Shown: positions 1-8,527, counted from the first letter of the stretch. The stretch: 64,000 nucleotides of DNA from Paenibacillus montanisoli (GCF_003268025.1 NZ_QLUW01000003.1:186001-250000), one strand, 5' to 3'. Notes: generated by a model from the sequence alone, not told the origin. Numbers and translations are program-made.

Positions 1-1
1 G

Positions 2-730
2 CAAGGGGCTGCCACGATGAAGGAGCTCAGCGACCATTTCGGCGTGTCGGAAATGACGATCCGCCGGGACATCCAGCTGCTGGAGCAGGAGAATCGCGTG
101 CAGCGCTCCCATGGCGGCGTCATTTACCGGGAACTGGCTTCGGGAGGCGAGGAGCCGGACCTGGCTACGAAACAGGCGCATAACGTGGATGTTAAGGAGC
201 GGCTGGCGCTTTATGCGGCGGAACATTTCGTGAAGAGCAGGGATGTGCTCATTCTCGAGAACGGCACGACGGTTTCGCGCATGGCCGAGCATTTGAGCGC
301 ATTCGACCAGCTGACGCTGCTCACGAACGGGATGGATACGCTCAGCCGGTTCCGGCCATTCGTGTCTGAGCGCCATGCGATCATTTGCTGCGGCGGCATG
401 CTGCGGGAAGTATCGGGCACGTTCGTCGGGCCGGTGGCGGAGCAATTCTTCGCGGAGTACCACGCGGACACGCTGTTTCTGTCGGCGCTCGGCTTCAATC
501 CGGAGGCTGGCTTCACCGATCCGAACCTGCTCGATACGCAGGTGAAGAAGGCGATGATCCGCTCGGCGAAGAAGGTTGTCATGCTGCTTGACTCCTCGAA
601 GCTCGGAAAACGGTATTTCTCTACGGTCGCCCATCTCGCGGATATCGATGTGCTTGTCACGGACGAAGGCATCTCGGATGAGCACAAGCAGCTCATGGAG
701 GAAAGCGGAGTTGAGCTGCATACCGTATAG
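2..730 (+). CDS. DeoR-family sugar-responsive regulator, 5' end cut
   Basis: Transcription regulator with an N-terminal DeoR winged helix and a C-terminal sugar-phosphate-sensing domain. The reading frame is already open at base 2, and the first visible residues (QGAATMKELSDHFGVS) are the middle of the DeoR helix-turn-helix, so the first 15-20 residues lie outside the window and the Met at 17 is not the start. The recognition helix MTIRRDIQLLEQ and the family phrase NGTTVSRMAEHL are clear. It is followed in the same direction by a mannose-6-phosphate isomerase and a ROK kinase, so control of hexose use is the likely role. The inducer is not known. Confidence 0.93.
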   Translation, partial: QGAATMKELSDHFGVSEMTIRRDIQLLEQENRVQRSHGGVIYRELASGGEEPDLATKQAHNVDVKERLALYAAEHFVKSRDVLILENGTTVSRMAEHLSAFDQLTLLTNGMDTLSRFRPFVSERHAIICCGGMLREVSGTFVGPVAEQFFAEYHADTLFLSALGFNPEAGFTDPNLLDTQVKKAMIRSAKKVVMLLDSSKLGKRYFSTVAHLADIDVLVTDEGISDEHKQLMEESGVELHTV

Positions 731-740
731 GTGGACATTT

Positions 741-792
741 TTGGGTGTTCATATGTGTGAATTTATGATATATTATGATCAGTAAATGAACA
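741..792 (+). promoter_or_regulatory. Promoter and candidate DeoR operator ahead of manA
   Basis: TTGGGT (741-746), a 17-base spacer and TATGAT (764-769) make a plausible sigma-A promoter. An inverted repeat, TGTTCAT (746-752) and ATGAACA (786-792), brackets the promoter, with one arm in the spacer and the other downstream of the expected start. This suits a DeoR-type repressor bound at two half sites. Assigning it to the neighbouring regulator is inference. Confidence 0.45.
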
Positions 793-813
793 TTGGATAA
801 AAAGGAGCGGGGC

Positions 814-2568
814 GTGAACATGAAAGCAGCTTACAATAAGGAACCGGTTGTTGCCATCCAGGGTTGGGAGCACGAGGCTTGGGCGGGCTACGAAGCAATT
901 GGGAAAACGGTGCGTGCGGCACTTGCAGGCACGGGCAAAGACAAATCGATCGTCGTCGTAGAATGCTATCCCGGCGTCCGGCAAGAGGAAGTGCTGGCGG
1001 GACTGTCCGCTTCGCTGCAGCCTGCGCTCGTCATTCAAGCGGAGGATGCAGCGCTCGACCCGGCCGAGGCGGACCGCATAGTCGAGCGCTATATGACCGA
1101 TGATCGCGTTTTCGGCTATATGGCTCCTTTTCGCATTGAAGAGTTTTATGTGCCTGAGAAGCTGAAGCGGCTGCAAGACCGGATCGAAGCGGCCGGCAGC
1201 GGCGTTATTATCGTGATCGGCTTCGGCGCATCGCTGGTCGCGGACGGGGATGTGCTGCTGTACGCAGACCTGGCGCGTTGGGAAATTCAGCAGCGCTATC
1301 GTTCGAAGGAATACGCCAACTGGCGGACGAACATCGTCGAAACGGATATTCTCCGTCTCTATAAGCGCGGCTTCTTCTTCGAGTGGCGCATGGCCGACCG
1401 GCTCAAGAAAACGCTGCTTCCTCGCATCGACTATTACTTGGACACGAACGTGAAGGACGAGCCGAAGCTGGTTTCGCGGCAGGCGCTGTTCGCCGGCCTT
1501 GGGCAGACGGCAAACCGGCCGTTCCGGCTCGTGCCGTATTTCGATCCGGGCGTCTGGGGCGGAACGTGGCTGGAGGCCAACATCGACCTGCCGCAGAAGA
1601 ATCATCCGTACGCTTGGGGCTTCGACGGCGTTCCGGAGGAGAACAGCCTGTATTTCCAGTACGGCGGGCTTCGGCTAGAGCTGCCGTCGATCAATCTGGT
1701 TTTCTTCGAATCCGTCAAACTGCTTGGGGAGAAGGTGTACTCGCGCTTCGGGGCGGAGTTCCCCATTCGCTTCGACTTCTTGGATACGATCGGCGGCCAG
1801 AACTTGAGCTTGCAGGTGCATCCGACGACCGAATATATCCGGGAGCAGTTCGGCATGCCGTATACGCAGGATGAGAGCTATTACATCCTCGAGGCCGTGC
1901 CGGGCGCCGAGGTTTATCTGGGACTTCGGGAAAACGTGGATTCCGCGCAAATGCTGGCCGACTTGCGCAAGGCGCAGCAAGGGGGATTCGCTTTCCCGGC
2001 GGAAGAGTATGTGAATGTGTACCCTGCGGCGAAGCATGATCATTTTCTCATTCCGGCGGGGACTATCCACTGCTCCGGCACCGGATGCATGGTGCTGGAG
2101 ATTAGCGCGACGCCGTATATTTTCACGTTTAAGCTATGGGATTGGGACCGGCTCGGTCTCGACGGCAAGCCGCGCCCGGTTCACGTCGATCACGGCGAGA
2201 AAGTCATTCAATGGGACCGGACGACCGAATGGACGAAGAGCTGCGTAGGACGCGTCGAGCCCGTAGCGGAAGGCGAGGGCTGGAAGGAAGAGCGGACGGG
2301 ACTGCACGACCTTGAATTCATCGAGACGCGCCGGCACTGGTTCTCGGTTCCGGTTCGACATGAAGCGAACGGCAGCGTGCACATGCTCAATCTGATCGAA
2401 GGGGAAGAGGCGACGGTGGAAAGCCCGGACGGCGCGTTCGAGCCGTTCGTGATCCGCTACGCGGAAACGTTCATCGTTCCAGCTGCCGTGGCCGCGTATA
2501 CGATCCGCCCTAGCGGACCTAGCGAGGGCAAGACAATCGGTACGATCAAAGCTTTTGTACGAGCATAG
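814..2568 (+). CDS. manA: Mannose-6-phosphate isomerase, class I, with long extra N-terminal domain
   Basis: Interconverts mannose 6-phosphate and fructose 6-phosphate. The C-terminal ~340 residues are a class I phosphomannose isomerase: QVHP (zinc ligands Gln and His), the ESYYILE segment, and PAGTIHCSG with a further His ligand. Bacillus ManA proteins are about 315 residues, whereas this one is about 584. The first ~235 residues look like a nucleoside/uridine-kinase-type fold (YADLARWEIQQRY, LYKRGFFFEWRMADRL), but no P-loop is visible, so that part is probably not an active kinase. SD AAGGAG at 802-807 favours GTG 814 (6 bases) over ATG 820 (12 bases). A ROK kinase follows 14 bases downstream, probably co-transcribed. 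Confidence 0.88.
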   Translation: MNMKAAYNKEPVVAIQGWEHEAWAGYEAIGKTVRAALAGTGKDKSIVVVECYPGVRQEEVLAGLSASLQPALVIQAEDAALDPAEADRIVERYMTDDRVFGYMAPFRIEEFYVPEKLKRLQDRIEAAGSGVIIVIGFGASLVADGDVLLYADLARWEIQQRYRSKEYANWRTNIVETDILRLYKRGFFFEWRMADRLKKTLLPRIDYYLDTNVKDEPKLVSRQALFAGLGQTANRPFRLVPYFDPGVWGGTWLEANIDLPQKNHPYAWGFDGVPEENSLYFQYGGLRLELPSINLVFFESVKLLGEKVYSRFGAEFPIRFDFLDTIGGQNLSLQVHPTTEYIREQFGMPYTQDESYYILEAVPGAEVYLGLRENVDSAQMLADLRKAQQGGFAFPAEEYVNVYPAAKHDHFLIPAGTIHCSGTGCMVLEISATPYIFTFKLWDWDRLGLDGKPRPVHVDHGEKVIQWDRTTEWTKSCVGRVEPVAEGEGWKEERTGLHDLEFIETRRHWFSVPVRHEANGSVHMLNLIEGEEATVESPDGAFEPFVIRYAETFIVPAAVAAYTIRPSGPSEGKTIGTIKAFVRA

Positions 2569-2582
2569 GGGGAGCCTTCAAG

Positions 2583-3509
2583 ATGAAATCCGGACTCATT
2601 CTGGCATTCGACGTCGGCGGTACGCAAATTAAAGCGGCCGTCATGCGCGGCAGCGCGGTTATCGAACCAACGGTCGGGCAGTACGAGGCAAAATCTTACC
2701 TGGCTGCAGATGCGATAATCGCGCACTTCGTCGCCATCGTAAAAGACATGCTGCACCGGGGCGGGATGCTTGATCCTGAGCCGATCGTCGGCTTTGGGCT
2801 TGCGTTTCCCGGTCCCTTCGATTATGAGAAGGGCATCTGCCTGATTCGCGGCTTGGGCAAATTCGAATCGCTGTATGGCCTTGAAGTCGGCAGGTTGATC
2901 GAGGAAGCGCTGTACGCGGACGATGAGCTTCGCACGCGGCTGGCGCCGCAGTTCCGCATCGCCTTCGAGAACGATGCCGCCCTGTTCGGCCTTGGCGAAG
3001 CAAGCGGCTTCAAGGCCGGGGAGGCAGAACGGGCAGTATGCCTGACGATCGGCACGGGCCTTGGCTCCTGCTTCATCGAGAACGGCGAGTTGGTGAAGCA
3101 CCGCCCGGACGTGCCGGAGAACGGCTGGCTGTATCCGACGCCGTACCACTATGGCATAGCGGACGAATACATCTCGAAAATCGGCGTGCTGCGGCTCGCC
3201 ATGGATCGCAACGTAGACATCGGCGACCGGGATGTCAAGCAGCTGGCAGAAGCGGCTTTCGAAGGCAGCATACCGGAGAAGGAGTTGTTCGAGGCGTTCG
3301 GCGAACAAATGGCCGTCATACTAGGGCCGGCGCTGCGGCGCTTTGCACCCGATGTTATCGTCATCGGCGGGCAAATATCGAAGAGCGGCGGCTTGTTCGC
3401 GCCTTCGTTCCAAGCCGGACTGGAAGCGCAAGGGCTGAAAGCGATGGTGCGGATCAGCCGCGATACGTTCGCCAGCACGTTCAGAGGCATTTACGATCTT
3501 GTGAAATGA
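2583..3509 (+). CDS. ROK-family sugar kinase
   Basis: Probably phosphorylates a hexose such as glucose or fructose, feeding the isomerase encoded just upstream. The ATP phosphate motif DVGGTQIKAAV is at residues 10-20, the acidic pocket ENDAA with the likely catalytic Asp at 131, and IGTGLGSCF follows. The usual ROK zinc motif CxCGxxGCxE is not present, so it belongs to a variant subgroup and its substrate cannot be named. 308 residues is normal length. SD GGGGGAG precedes ATG. A strong terminator follows the gene. Confidence 0.88.
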   Translation: MKSGLILAFDVGGTQIKAAVMRGSAVIEPTVGQYEAKSYLAADAIIAHFVAIVKDMLHRGGMLDPEPIVGFGLAFPGPFDYEKGICLIRGLGKFESLYGLEVGRLIEEALYADDELRTRLAPQFRIAFENDAALFGLGEASGFKAGEAERAVCLTIGTGLGSCFIENGELVKHRPDVPENGWLYPTPYHYGIADEYISKIGVLRLAMDRNVDIGDRDVKQLAEAAFEGSIPEKELFEAFGEQMAVILGPALRRFAPDVIVIGGQISKSGGLFAPSFQAGLEAQGLKAMVRISRDTFASTFRGIYDLVK

Positions 3510-3513
3510 AGAA

Positions 3514-3566
3514 AAGAGCGGCAGTCAAGGGGCGAATTTAGCTTTGAACTGCCGCTTTATTTTTTG
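3514..3566 (+). terminator. Rho-independent terminator after ROK kinase
   Basis: Stem AGCGGCAGT (3517-3525) pairs with ACTGCCGCT (3548-3556) and is followed by a T-rich run. It ends the manA-ROK unit. Confidence 0.85.
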
Positions 3567-3625
3567 CCGGATTGCTGTAACATGAGAAACAAGCTGTACG
3601 AAATCCAGACTTGGAGGGATCGAAA

Positions 3626-4525
3626 GTGAAGGTTGCCTTGCACTCGGTTAGTTATTCCGGCACTTGGGGCGGACAGACGGCGCTTACGCTGGAGCAATTT
3701 GTGGAGAAGGCGGCTGTTCTGGGGTTTGAAAGCGTCGAGTTTGCCGCGAAGCGTCCTCACTGCTCGCCGCTCGACCTAAGCAGAGACGACCGGCGGCAAT
3801 TGAAGCAGCTGCTTGCGGATAAGGGGCTTACGTTGTCTTGCGTGGCCAGCTATCACGATTTTGCATCGTTTTTCGAGCACAAGGACATGGCATACATGGA
3901 GAAAGAACTGCTTTACATGCGGAGCGTCATTGAGCTCGCGCATGATCTGGGCAGTCCGATCGTGAGAACCTACACCGGCTATTTCAAAGAAGGGGTTCCT
4001 TACAGAGCGCAATGGGACAGCTGCGTGAAAGGCATTCAAGAAAGCGCGCGCATGGCGGCGGACTATGGCATTACGATCGGCGTGCAAAATCACTCCTGCA
4101 TCGCGAGCGACCCGGACAGCCTGCTCGATCTGATGGCCGAGATCGACGAGCCGAACGCCAAGGTCGTGCTCGACGCGCCGTTCATCGACAACCACCATAA
4201 GCCGCTTCGCGAAACCGTCCACAAGTTCAAGGGAATGGTCGTCCATACGCACTTAACGGATTATATCCGCCGCGAGAAGTTCAAATATGTTTCGGAGACC
4301 GTCACATTCACTCCTAACGGGATGGAGATGATTTCGGTTCCGATCGGCAAAGGGAATATTGATTATCATGAATTCATCGGCGCCCTGCATGAAATCGGTT
4401 ATGATGGCGCATTGTCTTACGAAATGTGCTCGCCGCTTGTCGGCGGAGGCAGCGAGGCAAACCTCGACCGCAGCGCGCTTGAGTCGCTGAGCTATGTGAA
4501 GGGGATTTTGGCCGGGCTGCGGTAA
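3626..4525 (+). CDS. Sugar phosphate isomerase/epimerase-like TIM barrel (first of pair)
   Basis: Xylose-isomerase-like TIM barrel of the IolE/UxaE/DTE type. Recognisable parts are the strand-one phrase ALHSVSYSGTWGG, FESVEFAAKRPH, the metal-pocket region VGVQNHSC/VVLDAPFIDNHHK, and the late Glu in GALSYEMCSP. The open frame begins at TTG 3611, but SD GGAGGG (3613-3618) points to GTG 3626, giving MKVALHSVSYSG, 299 residues. It sits 25 bases ahead of a second TIM barrel of the same superfamily, so the two are likely co-transcribed and act on one sugar pathway. The substrate is not determinable from sequence. Confidence 0.85.
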   Translation: MKVALHSVSYSGTWGGQTALTLEQFVEKAAVLGFESVEFAAKRPHCSPLDLSRDDRRQLKQLLADKGLTLSCVASYHDFASFFEHKDMAYMEKELLYMRSVIELAHDLGSPIVRTYTGYFKEGVPYRAQWDSCVKGIQESARMAADYGITIGVQNHSCIASDPDSLLDLMAEIDEPNAKVVLDAPFIDNHHKPLRETVHKFKGMVVHTHLTDYIRREKFKYVSETVTFTPNGMEMISVPIGKGNIDYHEFIGALHEIGYDGALSYEMCSPLVGGGSEANLDRSALESLSYVKGILAGLR

Positions 4526-4550
4526 GAACGATAAGCGGGAGGGAGCCAAC

Positions 4551-5375
4551 ATGAAACTAACCGGATTCGCGGATGAGATTGCCGCCGATTTGACGCGGCA
4601 GCTGGAAGTGCTTCGTCAAGAAGAGATTCGCTATCTCGAATTTCGAAGCGTGGACGGGATCAATGTGCTGCAGCTGAGCGACGAGCACTTGCAGCTGGTG
4701 AAAGCCGAGCTGGAACGAAACGGAGTGCGCGTCTCCGCAATCGGCTCGCCGATCGGGAAGATCGGCATTCAGGATGAGATGGAGCCGCATCTGCTGGCCT
4801 TTGACCGGGCGATCGCCGTGGCAAAGCTGTTCGGCACAGCGCATATCCGTCTTTTCTCGTTCTTTATCCCTCGCGGGGATGACCCGGGGATTTACCGCGA
4901 TGAAGTGATGCTCCGTATGAAGCTGCTTGTTCGGCGGGCGGAGGAAGCGGATGTCCTGCTGCTGCTGGAGAACGAGACCGGGACGTATGCGGATACGCCC
5001 GAACGCTGTTTGGACGTGATCGAGCATTGCGGCTCAAGCTGTCTGCGTCATGCGTTCGATCCCGGCAATTATATTCAAAGCGGCGTCGCGTCGACCATGG
5101 CGGCATACCGCCTGTTGGAAGGCTATGTGGCTTACATGCATGTCAAAGACGTTTCGTCCAGGACAGGCAAAGAAACGCCTGCCGGCCAAGGCGACGGCCG
5201 ATTGCCGGAGCTGATCGGCAGCTTGCAGCAAAGAGGCTACGACGGATTCCTGTCGTTAGAGCCGCATTTGGCGTCTACCGGCCAGTATCCGAACGAAAGC
5301 TCCGAAGAGCTGTTCGTACGGGCAAGCCGAGCGTTGAAAAGCATACTGGATCGGGCTGGACAAGCGTGGACGTAG
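4551..5375 (+). CDS. Sugar phosphate isomerase/epimerase-like TIM barrel (second of pair)
   Basis: Another AP-endonuclease-2-type TIM barrel, 274 residues. Visible metal-site segments are LLENETGTYADTPERC, CLRHAFDPGNYIQSG, YMHVKDVSS and the terminal GFLSLEPHL, whose Glu is a usual ligand. SD GGGAGGG precedes ATG. It follows the first barrel closely. Carbohydrate or inositol-type isomerase or epimerase activity is likely from the family; the substrate is unknown. Confidence 0.86.
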   Translation: MKLTGFADEIAADLTRQLEVLRQEEIRYLEFRSVDGINVLQLSDEHLQLVKAELERNGVRVSAIGSPIGKIGIQDEMEPHLLAFDRAIAVAKLFGTAHIRLFSFFIPRGDDPGIYRDEVMLRMKLLVRRAEEADVLLLLENETGTYADTPERCLDVIEHCGSSCLRHAFDPGNYIQSGVASTMAAYRLLEGYVAYMHVKDVSSRTGKETPAGQGDGRLPELIGSLQQRGYDGFLSLEPHLASTGQYPNESSEELFVRASRALKSILDRAGQAWT

Positions 5376-5414
5376 TCATGCAAAGCAGTGCCTGGTAATA
5401 CTTAGTAATAGAAA

Positions 5415-5456
5415 GCAAAAGCGGCCGCTTCTCGGATATTCCGAGCAGCGGCCGCG
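5415..5456 (-). terminator. Terminator of the LysM gene
   Basis: Nested hairpin: GCGGCCGC (5421-5428) with GCGGCCGC (5448-5455), and CTCGG with CCGAG inside. The T-rich side lies on the minus strand, so it serves the gene ending at 5471. Confidence 0.75.
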
Positions 5457-5470
5457 TCATATTCAGGGCG

Positions 5471-5854
5471 TTATTGCTGCTGCATAGGCTGGCCTTGCTC
5501 TTGCGGCATAGGAGCCTCCTGATAGGACTTCTGGCACTGCATATTGGAGATGCGAGGGATCACGACGGTTTCTCCGGCTCTCAATTGATGCGGATTGAGA
5601 TTTGGATTGGCCTCTTCAACCATTACATGAGGCATATTATATTTGTGGCAGATTTTGGCCATCGTATCGCCTGGCGCAACTTGATGCCTTGCGTAGATCA
5701 TGTCTTCGGGATTGTCGTCCCTCCAGAATGGAAAGAAGAACGGGGAGAAGAAGAAAAACGGAAACAAGAAGCGACGCGGGAAGAAAGGATGAGGGAACGG
5801 ACGAAAGAACGGACGCCGTCCAAAGCCGCCGCCGGGAAAAAATCCACGATCCAT
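5471..5854 (-). CDS. Small LysM protein with Phe/Pro-rich N-terminus
   Basis: 127 residues. The first ~46 residues consist almost wholly of Phe, Pro, Arg and Gly (for example RRFLFPFFFFSPFFFPFW), an unusual aromatic block that is neither a normal signal peptide nor a normal membrane helix. Residues ~56-101 form one LysM domain (HQVAPGDTMAKICHKYN ... LNPHQLRAGETVVIP), which binds glycan. The tail is Gln/Met rich. SD GGAGG stands 8 bases before ATG. LysM proteins of this size in spore formers are often spore coat or cortex associated, which is the suggested location here. No partner gene is adjacent. Confidence 0.8.
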   Translation of the reverse strand: MDRGFFPGGGFGRRPFFRPFPHPFFPRRFLFPFFFFSPFFFPFWRDDNPEDMIYARHQVAPGDTMAKICHKYNMPHVMVEEANPNLNPHQLRAGETVVIPRISNMQCQKSYQEAPMPQEQGQPMQQQ

Positions 5855-5874
5855 TAGGTAACCTCCATTAGCTG

Positions 5875-5890
5875 ATAGTCATTTGACTAT
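5875..5890. promoter_or_regulatory. Perfect inverted repeat upstream of LysM gene
   Basis: ATAGTCA, two bases, then TGACTAT, about 20 bases upstream of the LysM start. The position suits a regulator site or part of the promoter. No known regulator is assigned. Confidence 0.3.
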
Positions 5891-6000
5891 ACTAGGATAT
5901 CGCCCGGATGCCGGTTTCGTGTCTTGTCTGCCAAAAATGGGCATACGCCCGAGTACCATGAATTTTCAAAAACATATTTACCTTGCGGACGATATTTGAT

Positions 6001-6320
6001 ACTATGGACGAAATATTTAAATGCGAAGAAGAGAAGAGTAAATAAATGAATTCTTTTACAGAGAGCTCCGGCAGCTGAAAAGGGGCAAAGAGTTTTTTAT
6101 TGAAGAAAGACTCCGAGCAGCGCAGCGGAACCATTATACATGGGGATGTTGCGCCAGGGGCTCCTGTTACAGGGCTAGAGTATAAGCATTGCATGTGCGC
6201 ATTGCCGTACTTGAAGAGGTGAATATGGCGACATATTCGCGAATTTGGGGTGGTACCGCGAGTTTACAAATCTCGTCCCTAAGACTGGCTGACTAGTCTT
6301 GGGGGTGGGATTTTTTTATT
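6001..6320 (+). promoter_or_regulatory. T-box riboswitch leader of asd
   Basis: tRNA-sensing leader. Stem I shows the AGTA loop-E strand (6037-6040) followed by AATAAA, which pairs with TTTATT (6096-6101), and then the opposing GAA (6102-6104). The AGAGAGCTCCGG segment and GCTGAAAAGG are the usual distal stem I elements. The T-box GGGGTGGTACCGCG is at 6247-6260. The terminator stem is CCCTAAGACT (6277-6286) with AGTCTTGGGG (6295-6304), followed by seven Ts (6311-6317). The specifier should lie just after 6104, but its reading is ambiguous. The variable T-box base is T, which fits a tRNA with discriminator A. Confidence 0.92.
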
Positions 6321-6397
6321 AGCCAAAAAGCAATATCAATCTGTTCCATGCAAGCATACGGTACATCAAATCAGACTGCTGAAAGGATTGAAGGATT

Positions 6398-7483
6398 ATG
6401 ACGGGGAAACTGAAAGTCGGTATTGTAGGCGGAACGGGCATGGTGGGTCAGCGCTTCGTAGAGCTGCTGGATCAGCATCCTTGGTTCCAAGTCACCGCCA
6501 TTGCGGCGAGCGCTAGTTCGGCGGGCAAAACATACGAGGAAGCGGTAAAAGGCAGATGGAAGCTGGCTACGCCGATTCCTGAAGATGTGAAGCAAATCGT
6601 CGTCCAGGACGCTTCTCAAGTGGAAGAAGTAGCCGGTCAGGTTGATTTCGTATTCTGCGCCGTCGACATGGCGAAGAATGAAATTAAAGCCCTCGAGGAA
6701 GCTTATGCGAAGACGGGAACGCCTGTCGTTTCGAACAACTCGGCTCACCGCTGGACGCCGGACGTGCCGATGGTCATTCCGGAAATCAACCCGAGCCACC
6801 TGGAAGTCATTGCCGCGCAGCGTAAACGTCTCGGTACGGAGACCGGCTTCATTGCCGTCAAGCCGAACTGCTCCATTCAGAGCTATGTACCGGCGCTTCA
6901 CGCCCTGCTTGATTTCAAGCCGACGACTGTCGTGGCTTCGACCTACCAAGCAATCTCCGGAGCGGGCAAAAACTTTACCGATTGGCCGGATATGCTCGAC
7001 AACGTTATCCCATACATCGGCGGCGAGGAAGAGAAGAGCGAGCAGGAACCGCTTCGGATCTGGGGCAGCGTCGAGGGCGGAGAGATCGTGAAAGCAAGCG
7101 CGCCTCTGATCACGACGCAGTGCATTCGCGTACCGGTAACGGACGGCCACCTGGCAACCGTATTCGCATCGTTCGAGAACAAGCCGGTGAAGGAAGAGAT
7201 TCTCGCGCGTTGGAGACAGTACCAAGGACGCCCGCAGGAGCTTGGCCTGCCGAGCGCGCCGAAGCAGTTCATTACGTATTTTGAAGAAGAGAACCGTCCG
7301 CAGACGAAGCTTGATCGCGACATCGAGCGCGGCATGGGCGTTTCGGTCGGCAGATTGCGCGAGGACTCCGTCTATGATTACAAATTCGTAGGACTGTCGC
7401 ACAATACCGTTCGCGGCGCTGCCGGCGGAGCCGTGCTGATCGCCGAGCTGCTGAAGGCGGAAGGCTATATTCAAGCGAAATAA
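6398..7483 (+). CDS. asd: Aspartate-semialdehyde dehydrogenase, archaeal/fungal-type
   Basis: Reduces aspartyl phosphate to aspartate semialdehyde, the branch point to threonine, methionine, isoleucine, lysine and diaminopimelate. NADP fold GIVGGTGMVGQRF is at residues 8-20 and the catalytic Cys lies in KPNCSIQSYVPALHA. The NCSIQ form, rather than NCST, marks the archaeal/fungal-like subfamily. HNTVRGAAGGAVL is near the C-terminus. 361 residues. SD GAAGGATT precedes ATG, and a T-box leader lies immediately upstream, so expression should rise when a cognate tRNA is uncharged. The terminator follows directly, so the gene is monocistronic. Confidence 0.95.
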   Translation: MTGKLKVGIVGGTGMVGQRFVELLDQHPWFQVTAIAASASSAGKTYEEAVKGRWKLATPIPEDVKQIVVQDASQVEEVAGQVDFVFCAVDMAKNEIKALEEAYAKTGTPVVSNNSAHRWTPDVPMVIPEINPSHLEVIAAQRKRLGTETGFIAVKPNCSIQSYVPALHALLDFKPTTVVASTYQAISGAGKNFTDWPDMLDNVIPYIGGEEEKSEQEPLRIWGSVEGGEIVKASAPLITTQCIRVPVTDGHLATVFASFENKPVKEEILARWRQYQGRPQELGLPSAPKQFITYFEEENRPQTKLDRDIERGMGVSVGRLREDSVYDYKFVGLSHNTVRGAAGGAVLIAELLKAEGYIQAK

Positions 7484-7492
7484 TTGACTTTG

Positions 7493-7538
7493 GGAAGGCT
7501 GCCCGGTGCTGGTGTACCGGCGGCCTTTCTTTTTTTTA
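7493..7538 (+). terminator. Terminator after asd
   Basis: AAGGCTGCC ... GGCGGCCTT hairpin with an inner GGT/ACC pair, followed by a T run. Confidence 0.85.
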
Positions 7539-7627
7539 GCAAAAATTAAGCGAATTTGCCGTGATGAGGCAGCTAGTCCAGCTCATATATTGATTCATAT
7601 GTCAATATTGAAATGGAGGTAGTTGTC

Positions 7628-8512
7628 CTGAAACGGTATGGATGGAAGGCCGCTTTGCTGCTGAGCGCCTTATTGCTGCTGGGGCTTGTTTTGCCCATCT
7701 CCAGCGCCAGCGCGTCAGAAAGCGCGGACGATTTGATCATCGTGAATAAGAAAACGAATAAAATGGCATTTTTTAGAGACGGAGAGCTTGTTAAAACCTT
7801 CTCTGTCGGAACCGGACGAACGCGTTCGCTGACACCGGAAGGAAGCTTCAAGATCGTCAATAAAATCAAGAACCGGCCGTACTACAAAGAGAAGATCCCC
7901 GGCGGCGATCCCCGGAATCCGCTCGGCGACCGCTGGCTGGGCCTGGAGGTCAACGGGACTTACGGGACGACATATGCGATTCACGGCAATAATAACAGCA
8001 AATCCATCGGCAAGTACGTAAGCGCGGGCTGCATTCGCATGTACAACGATGACATTCATTGGCTGTTTCCGCAAATCAAGATCGGTACAAAAGTGATCAT
8101 TACGACGTCGGCGCTTGCTTTTGCCGACATTGCCGAGCAGCATGCGTACCCCGTGTTGAAGAACTATGAAGGAAAGCTGCTGGTAAACGGCGAAACGAAG
8201 GTGCTGAAGCATCCTTTGATTCTCGCGGACAACCGCGTATTTATTCCGATGAGAGAAGTGTTCGAAATGCTCGGAGCGGTGGTGGAATGGAACGGGGCAG
8301 CCAAGACGGTTACGGCGTATATCGGCGATCGGAAGATCACGCATACGATTTTGACGAGCGTGGTGGAAGCGGACGGATCGCCGATCGAGATAACAGCTTC
8401 GCGGCTTGCAGGCAATACCGTCATGCTCCCGCTGCGAAATATTTCCGAGCTGATCGGGTATGACGTGGCTTGGGACGGCAAGGCGAAGGAGATTCGGCTT
8501 ACGGAGCGATAG
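7628..8512 (+). CDS. L,D-transpeptidase with copper-amine-oxidase-like domain, likely CTG start
   Basis: Exported cell-wall enzyme that would make 3-3 peptide cross-links or anchor proteins. The N-terminus KRYGWKAALLLSALLLLGLV plus SASA is a signal peptide. The YkuD domain (residues ~35-160) has the catalytic HGN and SAGCIRM motifs. The C-terminal ~85 residues form a copper-amine-oxidase N-like domain (VNGETKVLKHPLILADNRVFIPMREV), common in Paenibacillus wall proteins. The first in-frame ATG (7613) overlaps the SD GGAGGT (7615-7620), whereas CTG 7628 sits exactly 7 bases after it and gives a classic signal peptide start, so CTG is preferred. Confidence 0.88.
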   Translation: MKRYGWKAALLLSALLLLGLVLPISSASASESADDLIIVNKKTNKMAFFRDGELVKTFSVGTGRTRSLTPEGSFKIVNKIKNRPYYKEKIPGGDPRNPLGDRWLGLEVNGTYGTTYAIHGNNNSKSIGKYVSAGCIRMYNDDIHWLFPQIKIGTKVIITTSALAFADIAEQHAYPVLKNYEGKLLVNGETKVLKHPLILADNRVFIPMREVFEMLGAVVEWNGAAKTVTAYIGDRKITHTILTSVVEADGSPIEITASRLAGNTVMLPLRNISELIGYDVAWDGKAKEIRLTER

Positions 8513-8527
8513 AGTGATAGAGCAGTT

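Noticed and set aside
6371-7474. Minus-strand frame of 367 residues over asd
   Set aside because: Antisense shadow of a conserved gene; no family resemblance.
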